Assembly: GCF_947499265.1 (NCBI RefSeq)
Contig: NZ_CANMNK010000006.1
Coordinates: 248,001-312,000, forward strand
DNA length: 64,000 nt
From: an uncultured Roseobacter sp.
GTDB taxonomy: Bacteria; Pseudomonadota; Alphaproteobacteria; Rhodobacterales; Rhodobacteraceae
Direction: 5' to 3'
A model generated the notes under the pieces. It saw nothing but the letters and a program-made list of their open reading frames with translations, did not search any database and was not told where the DNA came from. The translations under genes were made by a program, and so were the position numbers. How positions within the stretch are numbered: the first letter of the stretch is position 1; each line of letters begins with the position of its first letter. This document shows positions 54,952 through 63,399 of the stretch, piece by piece.

Positions 54952-56877
54952 TCAGTCCCAGAATTCCGCCTGCCAGTTCGGGTTTGGCAACTCCTCGACC
55001 ACCTCGAATGCGTACTTCTGGGTGAAAAAGCGCCCATGCCGGTCCGTTGTGGAAACCGTTAAAGTGTGAGTGCCAATGGGTAGCTCGGAGGGCAGATCCA
55101 CGCGCCACAGATGCTGGCTGCTATCCGTCAGCATCCAGCGCTGGAAAGGCCCCGCCTTGCCGAACCACTCCGTTCCTTGCCAGGTCGTATAGCCTTGCGT
55201 GTCGGAGCCGCCGTCAACGGATCGCGCCGAGACGGAACTGATGGTCGACTGCTGCCAGATCGCCAGCGGATCCGCATAGTTCACACCCTCCAGCTTCTCT
55301 TCTCCAGCGCCCGCCTGGGTCCGCGTGCCCATCATCTCGTCGCCGTCGTTGATGGCAACCGACACCTGCGAGCTTTTTGATCCGTTCCAGACGTTCACGG
55401 CCACCCAGGTGCCATTTGCGAGATCGTCGAGCGTCAGCATATAGAGATCACCGAGGTCACGGTTGATCACAGGTGGTTCCTGATCAAAGGAGCGCTCATA
55501 AAGATCGCGATACGCGATCAAACGAGCCGCCCACTCGCGAAACCTTGGGGTATTGAAACTGGCGTGCAGTTGTGCGCCGTTCTGACCAAAGACGTGGTAG
55601 GTGTCGACATAGCTGCTGCCGTCAAAGGACAGCTGGTAATATCCCCGCGGGCTGCCAAGGCGCTGTGTGCCACGCGGCACGCCCGCATCATTCAGATCCC
55701 CTGCCCACCAGGAGCCGGACACAGCCCCGATGATGATCTGGTGAAAGGGCGCGCCTGCAACATTGGTATTCTCTTCCCAGCCGTGGAAATGTTCCCCCTC
55801 TTCGATGTTCTCGGTGGTGTGAGTGTGGCCCGCCAGCGCCAGAACCTTGCGGCCGTCCAGCAGGGTGGCAAGCTCATCGAGATTGTCGGTCTGATGCTTG
55901 GCAGCTGTATTGTCGGTGAACGTCTGGAACGGAATATGTGCCGTCAACACGACCAGCTTGTCCTGTAGCACGTTGGGCAGGAAATTCCCCAGCCATTCCA
56001 GCTGACGTTCGCTGATCACCCCATTGTAGGTGTGGGTCTTGTCGGTGGAGCAAAAGGGATGCGGATCGACGCCGTTGCAGGGGTAGCGGACATTGTCGAG
56101 ACCGATGAACATCACATCGCCGATCTCAGCCGCCCAATATTCCGGCCCCCATTCCCGGCGAAATGTATCGAAACTGTCGGCATCCGAGGCGGCATCGAAA
56201 TCCACATCGTGATTGCCGCCGACGAAGTATTGCGGGGTCTGGCCGACGGCGATGATGTCCTTGAACCGGTCATAGAGCGACAGATCATCGCCCATGATGT
56301 CCCCGGCAAAGATCAGACATTCGGTGTCGCCCATGTCGCGCTCAGCCAGCATATTGCCGGCGGTGTCGCGCACATAGCCGATTTCGCGATTGCTGTAGGG
56401 TTGCGGGTCCCCAAAGACGAGACAGTCAAAGGTGGTGTCCTGCGCATCTTCGATCAGCGGGAAATTGATCGCCGCGGGCAGGGGGCCTGTCGGAGCAAGC
56501 CCCCCAAAACGCAAATCAGGTGACCCGGCCTCTTTATGCACATAGGCGAATTGCGGGACCATCTGAGCGTTGACCGGGGTCACATAGCCAGCAGGTTTCG
56601 TTATGAAGAGGTTCATGTCGCCATAGGCTGGCAACTCATAGCTGCCATCCTCGCCGGAGATCACGACCTCGCGGCCGTTGGAGACGATCACGCCGGGCAC
56701 ACCGGGTTCGCCATCGTCCAGCGCGGCGTTGCGGTTGCTGTCGAGAAAGACAGTGCCCCGCGCCACATCTGTGGCCTCCCCGGCGACGGTTTCAACGGCC
56801 CCGATGTACGAGACATCTTTGGCCCCCGCTGCACTGGCGAGGACGATTGCAGTGGTCGGTGCAAGAAAACGCAGCAT
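54952..56877 (-). CDS. secreted calcineurin-like phosphoesterase
   Basis: The protein has 641 residues. ATG 56877 is chosen because GGAG stands six bases upstream; a second ATG 12 bases earlier is the other option. A signal peptide (MLRFLAPTTAIVLASAAGA) comes first. Residues about 35-115 are an SdrD/B-like Ca-binding beta domain (GTVFLDSNRNAALDDGEPG). The metallophosphatase core shows FGDPQP, FAGDIMGDD, GGNHDVDF and ALAGHTHTTENI. A further C-terminal beta domain ends the protein. It is a periplasmic or released phosphate ester hydrolase. Confidence 0.85.
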   Translation of the reverse strand: MLRFLAPTTAIVLASAAGAKDVSYIGAVETVAGEATDVARGTVFLDSNRNAALDDGEPGVPGVIVSNGREVVISGEDGSYELPAYGDMNLFITKPAGYVTPVNAQMVPQFAYVHKEAGSPDLRFGGLAPTGPLPAAINFPLIEDAQDTTFDCLVFGDPQPYSNREIGYVRDTAGNMLAERDMGDTECLIFAGDIMGDDLSLYDRFKDIIAVGQTPQYFVGGNHDVDFDAASDADSFDTFRREWGPEYWAAEIGDVMFIGLDNVRYPCNGVDPHPFCSTDKTHTYNGVISERQLEWLGNFLPNVLQDKLVVLTAHIPFQTFTDNTAAKHQTDNLDELATLLDGRKVLALAGHTHTTENIEEGEHFHGWEENTNVAGAPFHQIIIGAVSGSWWAGDLNDAGVPRGTQRLGSPRGYYQLSFDGSSYVDTYHVFGQNGAQLHASFNTPRFREWAARLIAYRDLYERSFDQEPPVINRDLGDLYMLTLDDLANGTWVAVNVWNGSKSSQVSVAINDGDEMMGTRTQAGAGEEKLEGVNYADPLAIWQQSTISSVSARSVDGGSDTQGYTTWQGTEWFGKAGPFQRWMLTDSSQHLWRVDLPSELPIGTHTLTVSTTDRHGRFFTQKYAFEVVEELPNPNWQAEFWD

Positions 56878-57193
56878 CAAATTCTCCATTAGATGTCAGA
56901 GGGCCAGCATCACGCGATTCCGTGACAGCAGGCTGGTTCAGCTATGAAATTTTGCCGAAGCTTCGATGACTTGCTTATGACAGTCGTTCGAATATGGCGC
57001 GTGGCTGGCAAATCGGCGCCGATCGGGCGAGATGCATTTCCCAAAATCCGCAATCCTGTGACACAATACCGTCTCAATCGGATGATTGATACACGGGAGG
57101 TCGCGCCGGGTTTTGGCCAAGCCCCCCTTGTAACATTGCCGTGAGCTCACCATATCTAATGTATACCATTGAATACAATCGAAAGGCCGGACC
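56878..57193. promoter_or_regulatory. divergent intergenic region before yqiJ with two palindromes
   Basis: No gene is supported in these 316 bases. GTGAGCTCAC (57141-57150) is a perfect 10-base palindrome, and TGTAT/ATACA arms (57160-57164, 57173-57177) lie eight bases apart just before the yqiJ start. TTGTAA at 57128 is a weak -35 candidate. They may be operator sites of the yqiJK operon. Confidence 0.4.
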
Positions 57194-57928
57194 ATGTTCG
57201 ACCTCTATCTAACGGAACCCTTTGTTCCGTTCACAATCGCGCTGTCCCTGCTGTTTGGCTTGCTTGCGCTTGAAGTTATCTTATCTTTCTTCGGTGCGAC
57301 GCTTTTGGGACTGGGGGCGGATGCTGACATCGATCTTGATTTGGATGCGCCCGATGTTGGCGATCTGGATATTGACATCGACGGTTTCGACGCGGGCGAT
57401 TTTGACTTTGCGGATCCTGATCTTGATGCGGGACCCGGCAGCGATGCGGGCGGTGCGGCGACGGCTGGACCTGCGGCTTGGCTCGGGATCGGCAAAATGC
57501 CCGTTCTCATCTGGGTTGCTGCCGTCCTGCTTGCCTTTGGCCTTGCAGGGCTAATCCTGCAAAACATCGCCATTTCGGTAACTGGCGCAGCACTCCCCGC
57601 GCTCGTGATCGCCTTGCCCGCTGGTGTCTTTGGCATGTGGTTTGCCCGCCAGTTCGGCGCATTATTCGCGCGTGTTCTGCCCAAAACCGAGAGTACCGCG
57701 CTGTCCAATCGTCACCTGGGGCGCCGTACTGGCACGGTCACTCAAGGCGTCGCTAAACGCGGCAACCCCGCGGAAGTGCGCATCATCGACCGCTACGGCA
57801 ACATGCACTACCTGCGCGGCGAGCCGCTAAAAGACGATGAAGATATCGCAACCGGTACACGCGTTCTGGTGCTGCGGCACCGGCATGATCACGGCTACCG
57901 TCTGGTGCCGCTGGAACCTGAAACCTAA
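57194..57928 (+). CDS. yqiJ: YqiJ-like inner-membrane protein with OB-fold C-terminus
   Basis: The protein has 244 residues. AAAGG precedes ATG 57194. An N-terminal membrane segment (TIALSLLFGLLALEVILSF) is followed by an acidic Asp-rich stretch (DIDLDLDAPDVGDLDID), two further hydrophobic segments, and a beta-rich C-terminal domain (RTGTVTQGVAKRGNPAEVRI). This order matches YqiJ, which is encoded with the flotillin YqiK in many bacteria. It probably helps place the flotillin in the membrane. Confidence 0.82.
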   Translation: MFDLYLTEPFVPFTIALSLLFGLLALEVILSFFGATLLGLGADADIDLDLDAPDVGDLDIDIDGFDAGDFDFADPDLDAGPGSDAGGAATAGPAAWLGIGKMPVLIWVAAVLLAFGLAGLILQNIAISVTGAALPALVIALPAGVFGMWFARQFGALFARVLPKTESTALSNRHLGRRTGTVTQGVAKRGNPAEVRIIDRYGNMHYLRGEPLKDDEDIATGTRVLVLRHRHDHGYRLVPLEPET

Positions 57929-57965
57929 GACCTAAAACGACCCGTCATTTAACAAGGAGATACTT

Positions 57966-59657
57966 ATGGACCTCGTCACACTCGGCATAACTGTTGCCAG
58001 CATCATCGGCTTTTTGATTTTCGTGGGGCTGGTCCTGGGGCGTCTCTATCGGCGCGCGACACGCGAGGTCAGCCTCGTGAAAACCGGGGCGGGCGGCAAG
58101 AAGGTCATCATGGATGGCGGTACGATTGTGGTGCCCCTGCTGCATGAAATCAGCCCTGTGAACATGAAGACGCTGCGCCTTGAGGTCCAGCGGTCCCATG
58201 AGGGCGCTTTGATCACCAAGGACCGCATGCGTGTCGACGTGGGCGTCGAATTCTACGTCTCGGTCAATGCTACCGAAGAGGGCATCAGCCGCGCGGCGCA
58301 AACGCTTGGGGATCGGACCTTTTTCGTGGATCAGCTGCGGGAAATGATCGAAGGTAAACTCGTCGATGGTCTGCGCGCTGTTGCCGCGCAGATGACGATG
58401 GACGAGCTGCATGAGAACCGCGCTGAATTCGTTCAAGAGGTGCAAAATGCGGTGTCTGAGGACCTGCTGAAAAACGGTCTTGAGCTGGAATCCGTTTCGT
58501 TGACTGCCCTGGACCAGACCCCGTTTGAAGCGCTGGACGAGAACAACGCCTTTAACGCGGTGGGGATGCGCAAACTGGCCGAAGTCATTGCAACGTCAAA
58601 GAAGGAGCGCGCGCAGATTGATGCGGATGCGGACGTATCGGTGCGCCGGGCCGCGATGGAAGCGGAACGCCTGAAGCTGAAGATCAACCAGGACGAACAG
58701 CAGGCTGCGATTGCCCAGCGTCAGGAAATTGCGACGCTTGAAGCGGCACAGGAAGCCGAGATTGCGCGCCGTCAGGAAGACGCTGAGCGGGAGAAGGAAC
58801 AGGCGCGGATCAAGCGGGAAGAAGCCATTCGCGCGGCGGATATCGAGCGGGAACGCGCGATCCGCGAAGCCGAGATTTCTCGGGATCGTGAATTGGAAGT
58901 GGCCGATCAGGAGCGTCAGATCATCATCGCGGTGAAATCGGAAGAGGAAAGCCGCGCACGTGCGTCGGCGGACGAGGCCCGTGCCGAGGCCACAAAAGCT
59001 TCCGAAAGCATTGAGACCGTGCGCTCTGTTGCCACAGCTGAACGGGCGAAACGGATTGCGCTGATCGAAGCGGAACGTGAAGCCGAGAGAGAGGCGACGC
59101 GTATCCGTCTGGCCGCTCAGGCCGATAAGGACGCAGCCCAGGATCGAGCAGAGGCGAAGCGGGAGGAAGCCCGTGCCGAAGCGGATGCACTGACCATTCG
59201 GGCTGACGCGAAGAAAGCCGACCTTTTGGCCGAGGCGGAAGGTCGCCGCGCCATCGTCGAGGCGGAAAATGCCATCGCGGAAGAGATCGTGAATATGAAA
59301 GTTGCGCTCGCACGGTTGGAGAAACTGCCCGAAATCGTGGCGCAGATGGTCAAACCAGCCGAGAAGATCGACTCGATCAAGATCCACCACGTGGGCGGTA
59401 TGAACGGCCTGCCGGGCGCCGAAGGCGGCGCCAATGGCGGTAAGGCTCCGGTCAACCAGGCGCTTGATTCCATCATGGGCATGGCGGTGCAGCTTCCAGC
59501 GCTGAAAAAACTGGGCCAGGAACTGGGTGTGTCGATGGAAAACGGCGTGGCTGGCCTGGCGGATAGCCTGTTGGAAAAAGAGGACGCGCCTGTTCCCGCT
59601 GCCGAATTGTCGGCAGATGTATCGGAGCCCAAGACAGAAGAGCTTCCAGCGAAATGA
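57966..59657 (+). CDS. yqiK: flotillin-like SPFH protein
   Basis: The protein has 563 residues. AAGGAGA stands before ATG 57966. A single N-terminal membrane helix (ASIIGFLIFVGLVLGRLY) is followed by the SPFH/band-7 domain (MRVDVGVEFYVSVNATEEG) and a long coiled coil rich in Glu, Arg and Ala (about residues 210-450). The C-terminal part carries a glycine-rich segment. Flotillins form membrane scaffolds; YqiK and YqiJ form an operon. Spacing to yqiJ is 37 bases. Confidence 0.87.
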   Translation: MDLVTLGITVASIIGFLIFVGLVLGRLYRRATREVSLVKTGAGGKKVIMDGGTIVVPLLHEISPVNMKTLRLEVQRSHEGALITKDRMRVDVGVEFYVSVNATEEGISRAAQTLGDRTFFVDQLREMIEGKLVDGLRAVAAQMTMDELHENRAEFVQEVQNAVSEDLLKNGLELESVSLTALDQTPFEALDENNAFNAVGMRKLAEVIATSKKERAQIDADADVSVRRAAMEAERLKLKINQDEQQAAIAQRQEIATLEAAQEAEIARRQEDAEREKEQARIKREEAIRAADIERERAIREAEISRDRELEVADQERQIIIAVKSEEESRARASADEARAEATKASESIETVRSVATAERAKRIALIEAEREAEREATRIRLAAQADKDAAQDRAEAKREEARAEADALTIRADAKKADLLAEAEGRRAIVEAENAIAEEIVNMKVALARLEKLPEIVAQMVKPAEKIDSIKIHHVGGMNGLPGAEGGANGGKAPVNQALDSIMGMAVQLPALKKLGQELGVSMENGVAGLADSLLEKEDAPVPAAELSADVSEPKTEELPAK

Positions 59658-59666
59658 AGGCACAGT

Positions 59667-59690
59667 CCCCCAGGGTTCTGAGCCCGGGGG
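59667..59690 (+). terminator. GC-rich hairpin after yqiK
   Basis: CCCCC (59667-59671) pairs with GGGGG (59686-59690), with GGG/CCC as an inner pair set. It lies ten bases after the yqiK stop codon. No T-run follows, so termination would need Rho or be weak. Confidence 0.45.
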
Positions 59691-59946
59691 ATGGCGCTTA
59701 GGTGCATCGTTTCTTCGACGCGCAAGGAACGACTTTTTCGACGGGCAAGGTCAGGGCGATTGCGTTGCAGGGATGCGATGAGGTCGCCTTTTCCTGCCCG
59801 GTGCCGCGTCACCCATTTATCGTAGCCCGCAACCCTTGATCGCCGCCACATGTCCCAATCCAATGCGCGGATATGACATTGCTTCCTGCCAAATGTTCAC
59901 CTAATGTTCCATCATGTGATGATGTCCACAAGGGAGGTGTATTGAG

Positions 59947-60345
59947 ATGATCAATGGAAGCTGTTGCTGTGGGGCCGTCAAGTTTACGCTGCTGGCGGAA
60001 CCTTCAATGATGGGGACATGTCACTGTTCCCGATGCCGCAAGGTTGGTGCCAGCGCCATCGTTTTTGTCAAAAGAACGGATTTGAAATGGCTTCAGGGCA
60101 AAAACCACGTCACACGTTTTGCGCCGGTGGCCCCCTATATCTACGGTCGATGCTTTTGCGAAATCTGTGGCACATCTCTGGGTGAGATTTTGTCTGAAGA
60201 CGACAGCTTTCCAATTGCGGCAAATGCCATCGACAGCGCGCTTGAAGTCCGGAACCAGTTTCATGAGTTTGTCCGTGAAAAGCCGTCCTGGTACGAGATT
60301 TGCGACAACGCGAAACAGTTCGAAGGCCTCCCTGAGACGCCGTGA
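59947..60345 (+). CDS. GFA-family (glutathione-dependent formaldehyde-activating/CENP-V) protein
   Basis: The protein has 132 residues. AGGGAGG upstream fits ATG 59947. C6-C-C-G-A and C25-H-C-S-R-C30-R plus a later C73-x-C are the zinc-binding cysteines of the GFA fold. Members bind Zn and in some cases glutathione-linked formaldehyde. The true substrate is seldom known. Its position close to N-methylglutamate genes, whose product releases formaldehyde, may be meaningful but it is not in their operon. Confidence 0.8.
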   Translation: MINGSCCCGAVKFTLLAEPSMMGTCHCSRCRKVGASAIVFVKRTDLKWLQGKNHVTRFAPVAPYIYGRCFCEICGTSLGEILSEDDSFPIAANAIDSALEVRNQFHEFVREKPSWYEICDNAKQFEGLPETP

Positions 60346-60547
60346 TGTCTCAGCCCCAAAGGCCTTTGCCTGCAAAGCTCTAGCAGTGATCCGTCTCGGA
60401 CCGGCGGCCAAAGGTCATGGATAATTCGATTTGGTCGATTGTCTGGATTGCATCAGACATCGGGCCGCCCATGAAAATATTTTTTGAAGAGGCGGTCGAT
60501 GATGGGCTAAGTATCAGGGGTATAGATTCAAAAATTTATCTGATCGA

Positions 60548-61714
60548 ATGGGGCATACCCCGATGTTTGGTGCTCAGCAAAGCAAGGCTCTCGAACTGAT
60601 TTATGACACGGCTGTGCGGCCCGGTGGTTGGCGCCGCGCGCTTGACCAGACGACGTCCATCGTCGGTGCGCGCGGGATCGCCCTGGTCATCCGGGGCCGA
60701 AACGCAGGCGCGCCCAACCTGACAATGATGAGCCAGGTCTACCTTGATTTCTCTCGAAAACCTTCAGGGTGGTATTACGGTGCTTTTCTGGCGCGACTTC
60801 AGGAAACGGATTGGGATGCGCTCCGATCCTTTCCCGTGCACAAGGCCATTCCGGATACGGATGCGGGCCTGAGCGCGGATGAACTTGATGTGCGCGCCGA
60901 CTACAGCTTTCTGCGAAAGCGCACCGGTGTTGCGCGCAGGGTCGGTGTGCGGCTCAATCCGGATGAAGTGTGGTTTGACGCGATGAGCATCGGATTTGAC
61001 CGCTCGCTGAATCAAGCGCCGTCGGGCCTTTCAGAGCAAATCAAACCGCTTCTCCCCCATTTCTCCAAGGCGATTGAGATGGGTCGGATGTTCACGCTGC
61101 TCAAGGCGCGGTACCGGGCCGCTTTGAGCGCGCTTGACCATGTGCAGGCCGGTCTTGTCATTGCGCTTCCCGGGGGTGCAATGATCGTTGAAAATGCCGA
61201 AGCGCAACGTATTTTTGACCTGTCTGACGGCCTGGTAAAAGGTCGGGACGGGTATCTATCCACGCAGGATTCAGATCTGACAAAACGCGTTCGCCTCGCG
61301 ATTGAGGCCGCCGCGAGCACGGCGGATGGCACGGGAAATCAACACGAGGTATTATTCGCGATCCCGAGGCCGTCGGGTGAAACCCCGATCCTGCTGGAGG
61401 TCGCACCGATCTCGGATGCGGGTGGCGAGCTGGAAACCGGGCTGCGTGGTGCGCTCATAACCCTGATTGACCCGAACCGGGCGCCCTATCTAAAGCTTGA
61501 AAGGTTTGCGGCGCTCTACAACCTGACGGCGGCGGAAACCGATGTGTGCCGTTGGGTGGCGGAAGGGGCTGGTATCCCGGAAATCGCGGATCGCAGGGGA
61601 ACCTCCCCGGTAACGACGAAAAACCAGATTGCCGCTGTCTTGTCTAAAACCGGTGTGCACAGCCGCGCAGAACTGATCCGTCTTGTCTTGCGCGTCCTGC
61701 CGCCCGTGGCCTGA
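60548..61714 (+). CDS. LuxR-type transcriptional regulator
   Basis: The protein has 388 residues from ATG 60548, or 383 from the internal ATG 60563. The C-terminal helix-turn-helix is YNLTAAETDVCRWVAEGAGIPEIADRRG followed by TTKNQIAAVLSKTG. The preceding part has a PAS/GAF-like middle (VIALPGGAMIVENAEAQRIF). The signal is unknown. It stands 79 bases before the XRE-cupin gene on the same strand. Confidence 0.78.
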   Translation: MGHTPMFGAQQSKALELIYDTAVRPGGWRRALDQTTSIVGARGIALVIRGRNAGAPNLTMMSQVYLDFSRKPSGWYYGAFLARLQETDWDALRSFPVHKAIPDTDAGLSADELDVRADYSFLRKRTGVARRVGVRLNPDEVWFDAMSIGFDRSLNQAPSGLSEQIKPLLPHFSKAIEMGRMFTLLKARYRAALSALDHVQAGLVIALPGGAMIVENAEAQRIFDLSDGLVKGRDGYLSTQDSDLTKRVRLAIEAAASTADGTGNQHEVLFAIPRPSGETPILLEVAPISDAGGELETGLRGALITLIDPNRAPYLKLERFAALYNLTAAETDVCRWVAEGAGIPEIADRRGTSPVTTKNQIAAVLSKTGVHSRAELIRLVLRVLPPVA

Positions 61715-61793
61715 CGCCTTCGGTGTGGTATCGGAGCAGGTGGAACAAGAACTGCATATTGAGTGATGCGATGTCATATGCGACGCTCCTTTG

Positions 61794-62426
61794 ATGCCCG
61801 AAGAACTTCAGCAAAACCCACATAAGACCGCCGAATTCAGCGAGAATGACCTCTTGGTGGCGATTGGCCGGCAAACGCGGGTGTTTCGCCGTCAGAAAGG
61901 TCTGACAATCTCGCAATTGGCCAGAGAAATGGGCGTCTCAAATGGCATGCTGTCGAAGATCGAAAACGGTCAGACAGCCGCGTCTTTGCACACGCTTCAG
62001 GCCTTGTCGCAAGCCTTGAGTGTCCCGCTGACCTCCCTGTTTGCCGGGTTTGAAGAGACCCGCGAGGCGTCACACGTCAAGTCAGGCACGGGGATCGAAG
62101 CGGACCGCGTGGGGACCCGCGCGGGGCATCAATACAGCCTTCTGGGCAATATCGCTGGATCCTCGGGCGTGACGGTGGAGCCCTATCTGATCCTGCTGAC
62201 CGAAGAATCCGACGTGTTCCCGACTTTCCAACATGAGGGCATCGAATTCCTCTACATGCTCGAAGGCCAGTTGGCATATCGCCATGGGCGCGAAATATAT
62301 CTGCTGGAACCCGGCGATAGCCTGATGTTTGACGCGGATGCGCCACATGGGCCGGAACGCATGCTGAAGCTGCCGGCGCGCTACCTTTCGATCATTTGTT
62401 ACCCCAAGGAAAATCGAGCCGAATAA
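61794..62426 (+). CDS. XRE-family regulator with cupin sensor domain
   Basis: The protein has 210 residues from ATG 61794. The helix-turn-helix is in residues about 20-75 (QKGLTISQLAREMGVSNGMLSKIENGQ), followed by a cupin (FQHEGIEFLYMLEGQLAYRHGREIYLLEPGDSLMFDADAPHGPE) with the metal His/Glu set. This class commonly controls amine catabolism. It lies 97 bases before mgsA, whose promoter has a 13-base palindrome that it could bind. Confidence 0.83.
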   Translation: MPEELQQNPHKTAEFSENDLLVAIGRQTRVFRRQKGLTISQLAREMGVSNGMLSKIENGQTAASLHTLQALSQALSVPLTSLFAGFEETREASHVKSGTGIEADRVGTRAGHQYSLLGNIAGSSGVTVEPYLILLTEESDVFPTFQHEGIEFLYMLEGQLAYRHGREIYLLEPGDSLMFDADAPHGPERMLKLPARYLSIICYPKENRAE

Positions 62427-62448
62427 TATTCACAAAGGGAATAAAAAA

Positions 62449-62461
62449 TTCTCATTGAGAA
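62449..62461. promoter_or_regulatory. palindrome in the mgsA promoter, possible XRE-cupin operator
   Basis: TTCTCATTGAGAA is a perfect 5-base inverted repeat around ATT, 63 bases before ATG 62524. A half-site-like TTTTCTC occurs again about 25 bases downstream. It is well placed to control the N-methylglutamate synthase operon. Confidence 0.5.
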
Positions 62462-62523
62462 ACTTTTGATGTGCAGTATTGGAATTTTCTCTTAGCCTCG
62501 TTGCGATTGGATGAGGTGGTGAA

Positions 62524-63396
62524 ATGTGCGGCATTGTCGGGCTCTTTCTGAAGGATGAAGCGCTGGAAGGCGATCTGGGTCGCATGCTGACCGACATGCT
62601 GATCACCATGACGGACAGAGGCCCGGACAGCGCTGGCATCGCGGTGTATCGCGGGGATGACGCGCAACTGAAATTCACTGTGCAGTCGGCGGATCCGGAC
62701 AGGTGTTTCGCAACGCTGTCTGAGGTTTTGGGCGCAGATGTGACCCGGATCGACAGTCACGCCATTGTCTCCTGTGCACCAGATCAGGCGGAGGCCTTGC
62801 GGGCTAAAATTCGCGCAATCGACGGGCTGCGCATCATGTCGGTGGGCGAGGCCATTGAGATCTACAAGGAAGTTGGTTTGCCGCAATCGGTCGCCGACCG
62901 ATTTGACATTCCGCAGCTGCAGGGCAGCCATGGCATCGGGCACACGCGCATGGCGACGGAAAGCGCCGTGACAACGCTTGGCGCGCATCCGTTTTCGACC
63001 GGTCTTGACCAATGCCTGGTGCATAATGGCTCGCTATCCAACCACAATTCACTGCGGCGCAAGCTCGGCAGGCAGGGGGTGCGGGTCGAGACCGAAAACG
63101 ACACCGAAGTCGCCGCCGCCTACCTCACCTGGAAAATGCAGCAGGGCGCCAACCTCGGTGAGGCGCTGGAGGCGGGATTGCAGGACCTTGACGGGTTTTA
63201 CACATTCGTTGTGGGCACAAAAAACGGCTTTGGCGTGTTGCGTGACCCCATCGCGTGCAAACCTGCCGTGCTGGCCGAAACGGATCAATATGTCGCGTTT
63301 GGGTCGGAATACCGGGCTTTGGTCAACCTGCCGGGCATCGACGCGGCACAGGTTTGGGAGCCTGAGCCCGCGACCGTCTATTTTTGGGAACATTGA
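62524..63396 (+). CDS. mgsA: N-methylglutamate synthase subunit A (class II glutamine amidotransferase-like)
   Basis: The protein has 290 residues. C2 (after Met removal, MCGIVGLFLKD) is the N-terminal nucleophile of class II amidotransferases, with DRGPDSAGIAVYRGD and LVHNGSLSNHN following. GlxB/MgsA proteins of this type replace the amidotransferase of glutamate synthase. With MgsB and MgsC they join methylamine-derived N-methyl groups to glutamate. The gene is linked by three bases to mgsB. A GlxB role is the other option. Confidence 0.75.
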   Translation: MCGIVGLFLKDEALEGDLGRMLTDMLITMTDRGPDSAGIAVYRGDDAQLKFTVQSADPDRCFATLSEVLGADVTRIDSHAIVSCAPDQAEALRAKIRAIDGLRIMSVGEAIEIYKEVGLPQSVADRFDIPQLQGSHGIGHTRMATESAVTTLGAHPFSTGLDQCLVHNGSLSNHNSLRRKLGRQGVRVETENDTEVAAAYLTWKMQQGANLGEALEAGLQDLDGFYTFVVGTKNGFGVLRDPIACKPAVLAETDQYVAFGSEYRALVNLPGIDAAQVWEPEPATVYFWEH

Positions 63397-63399
63397 CGC

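Noticed and set aside
58596-59663. Minus-strand frame of 355 codons
   Set aside because: Antisense to the flotillin coiled coil, and its Phe/Arg/Leu richness mirrors the Glu/Ala codons of the real gene.
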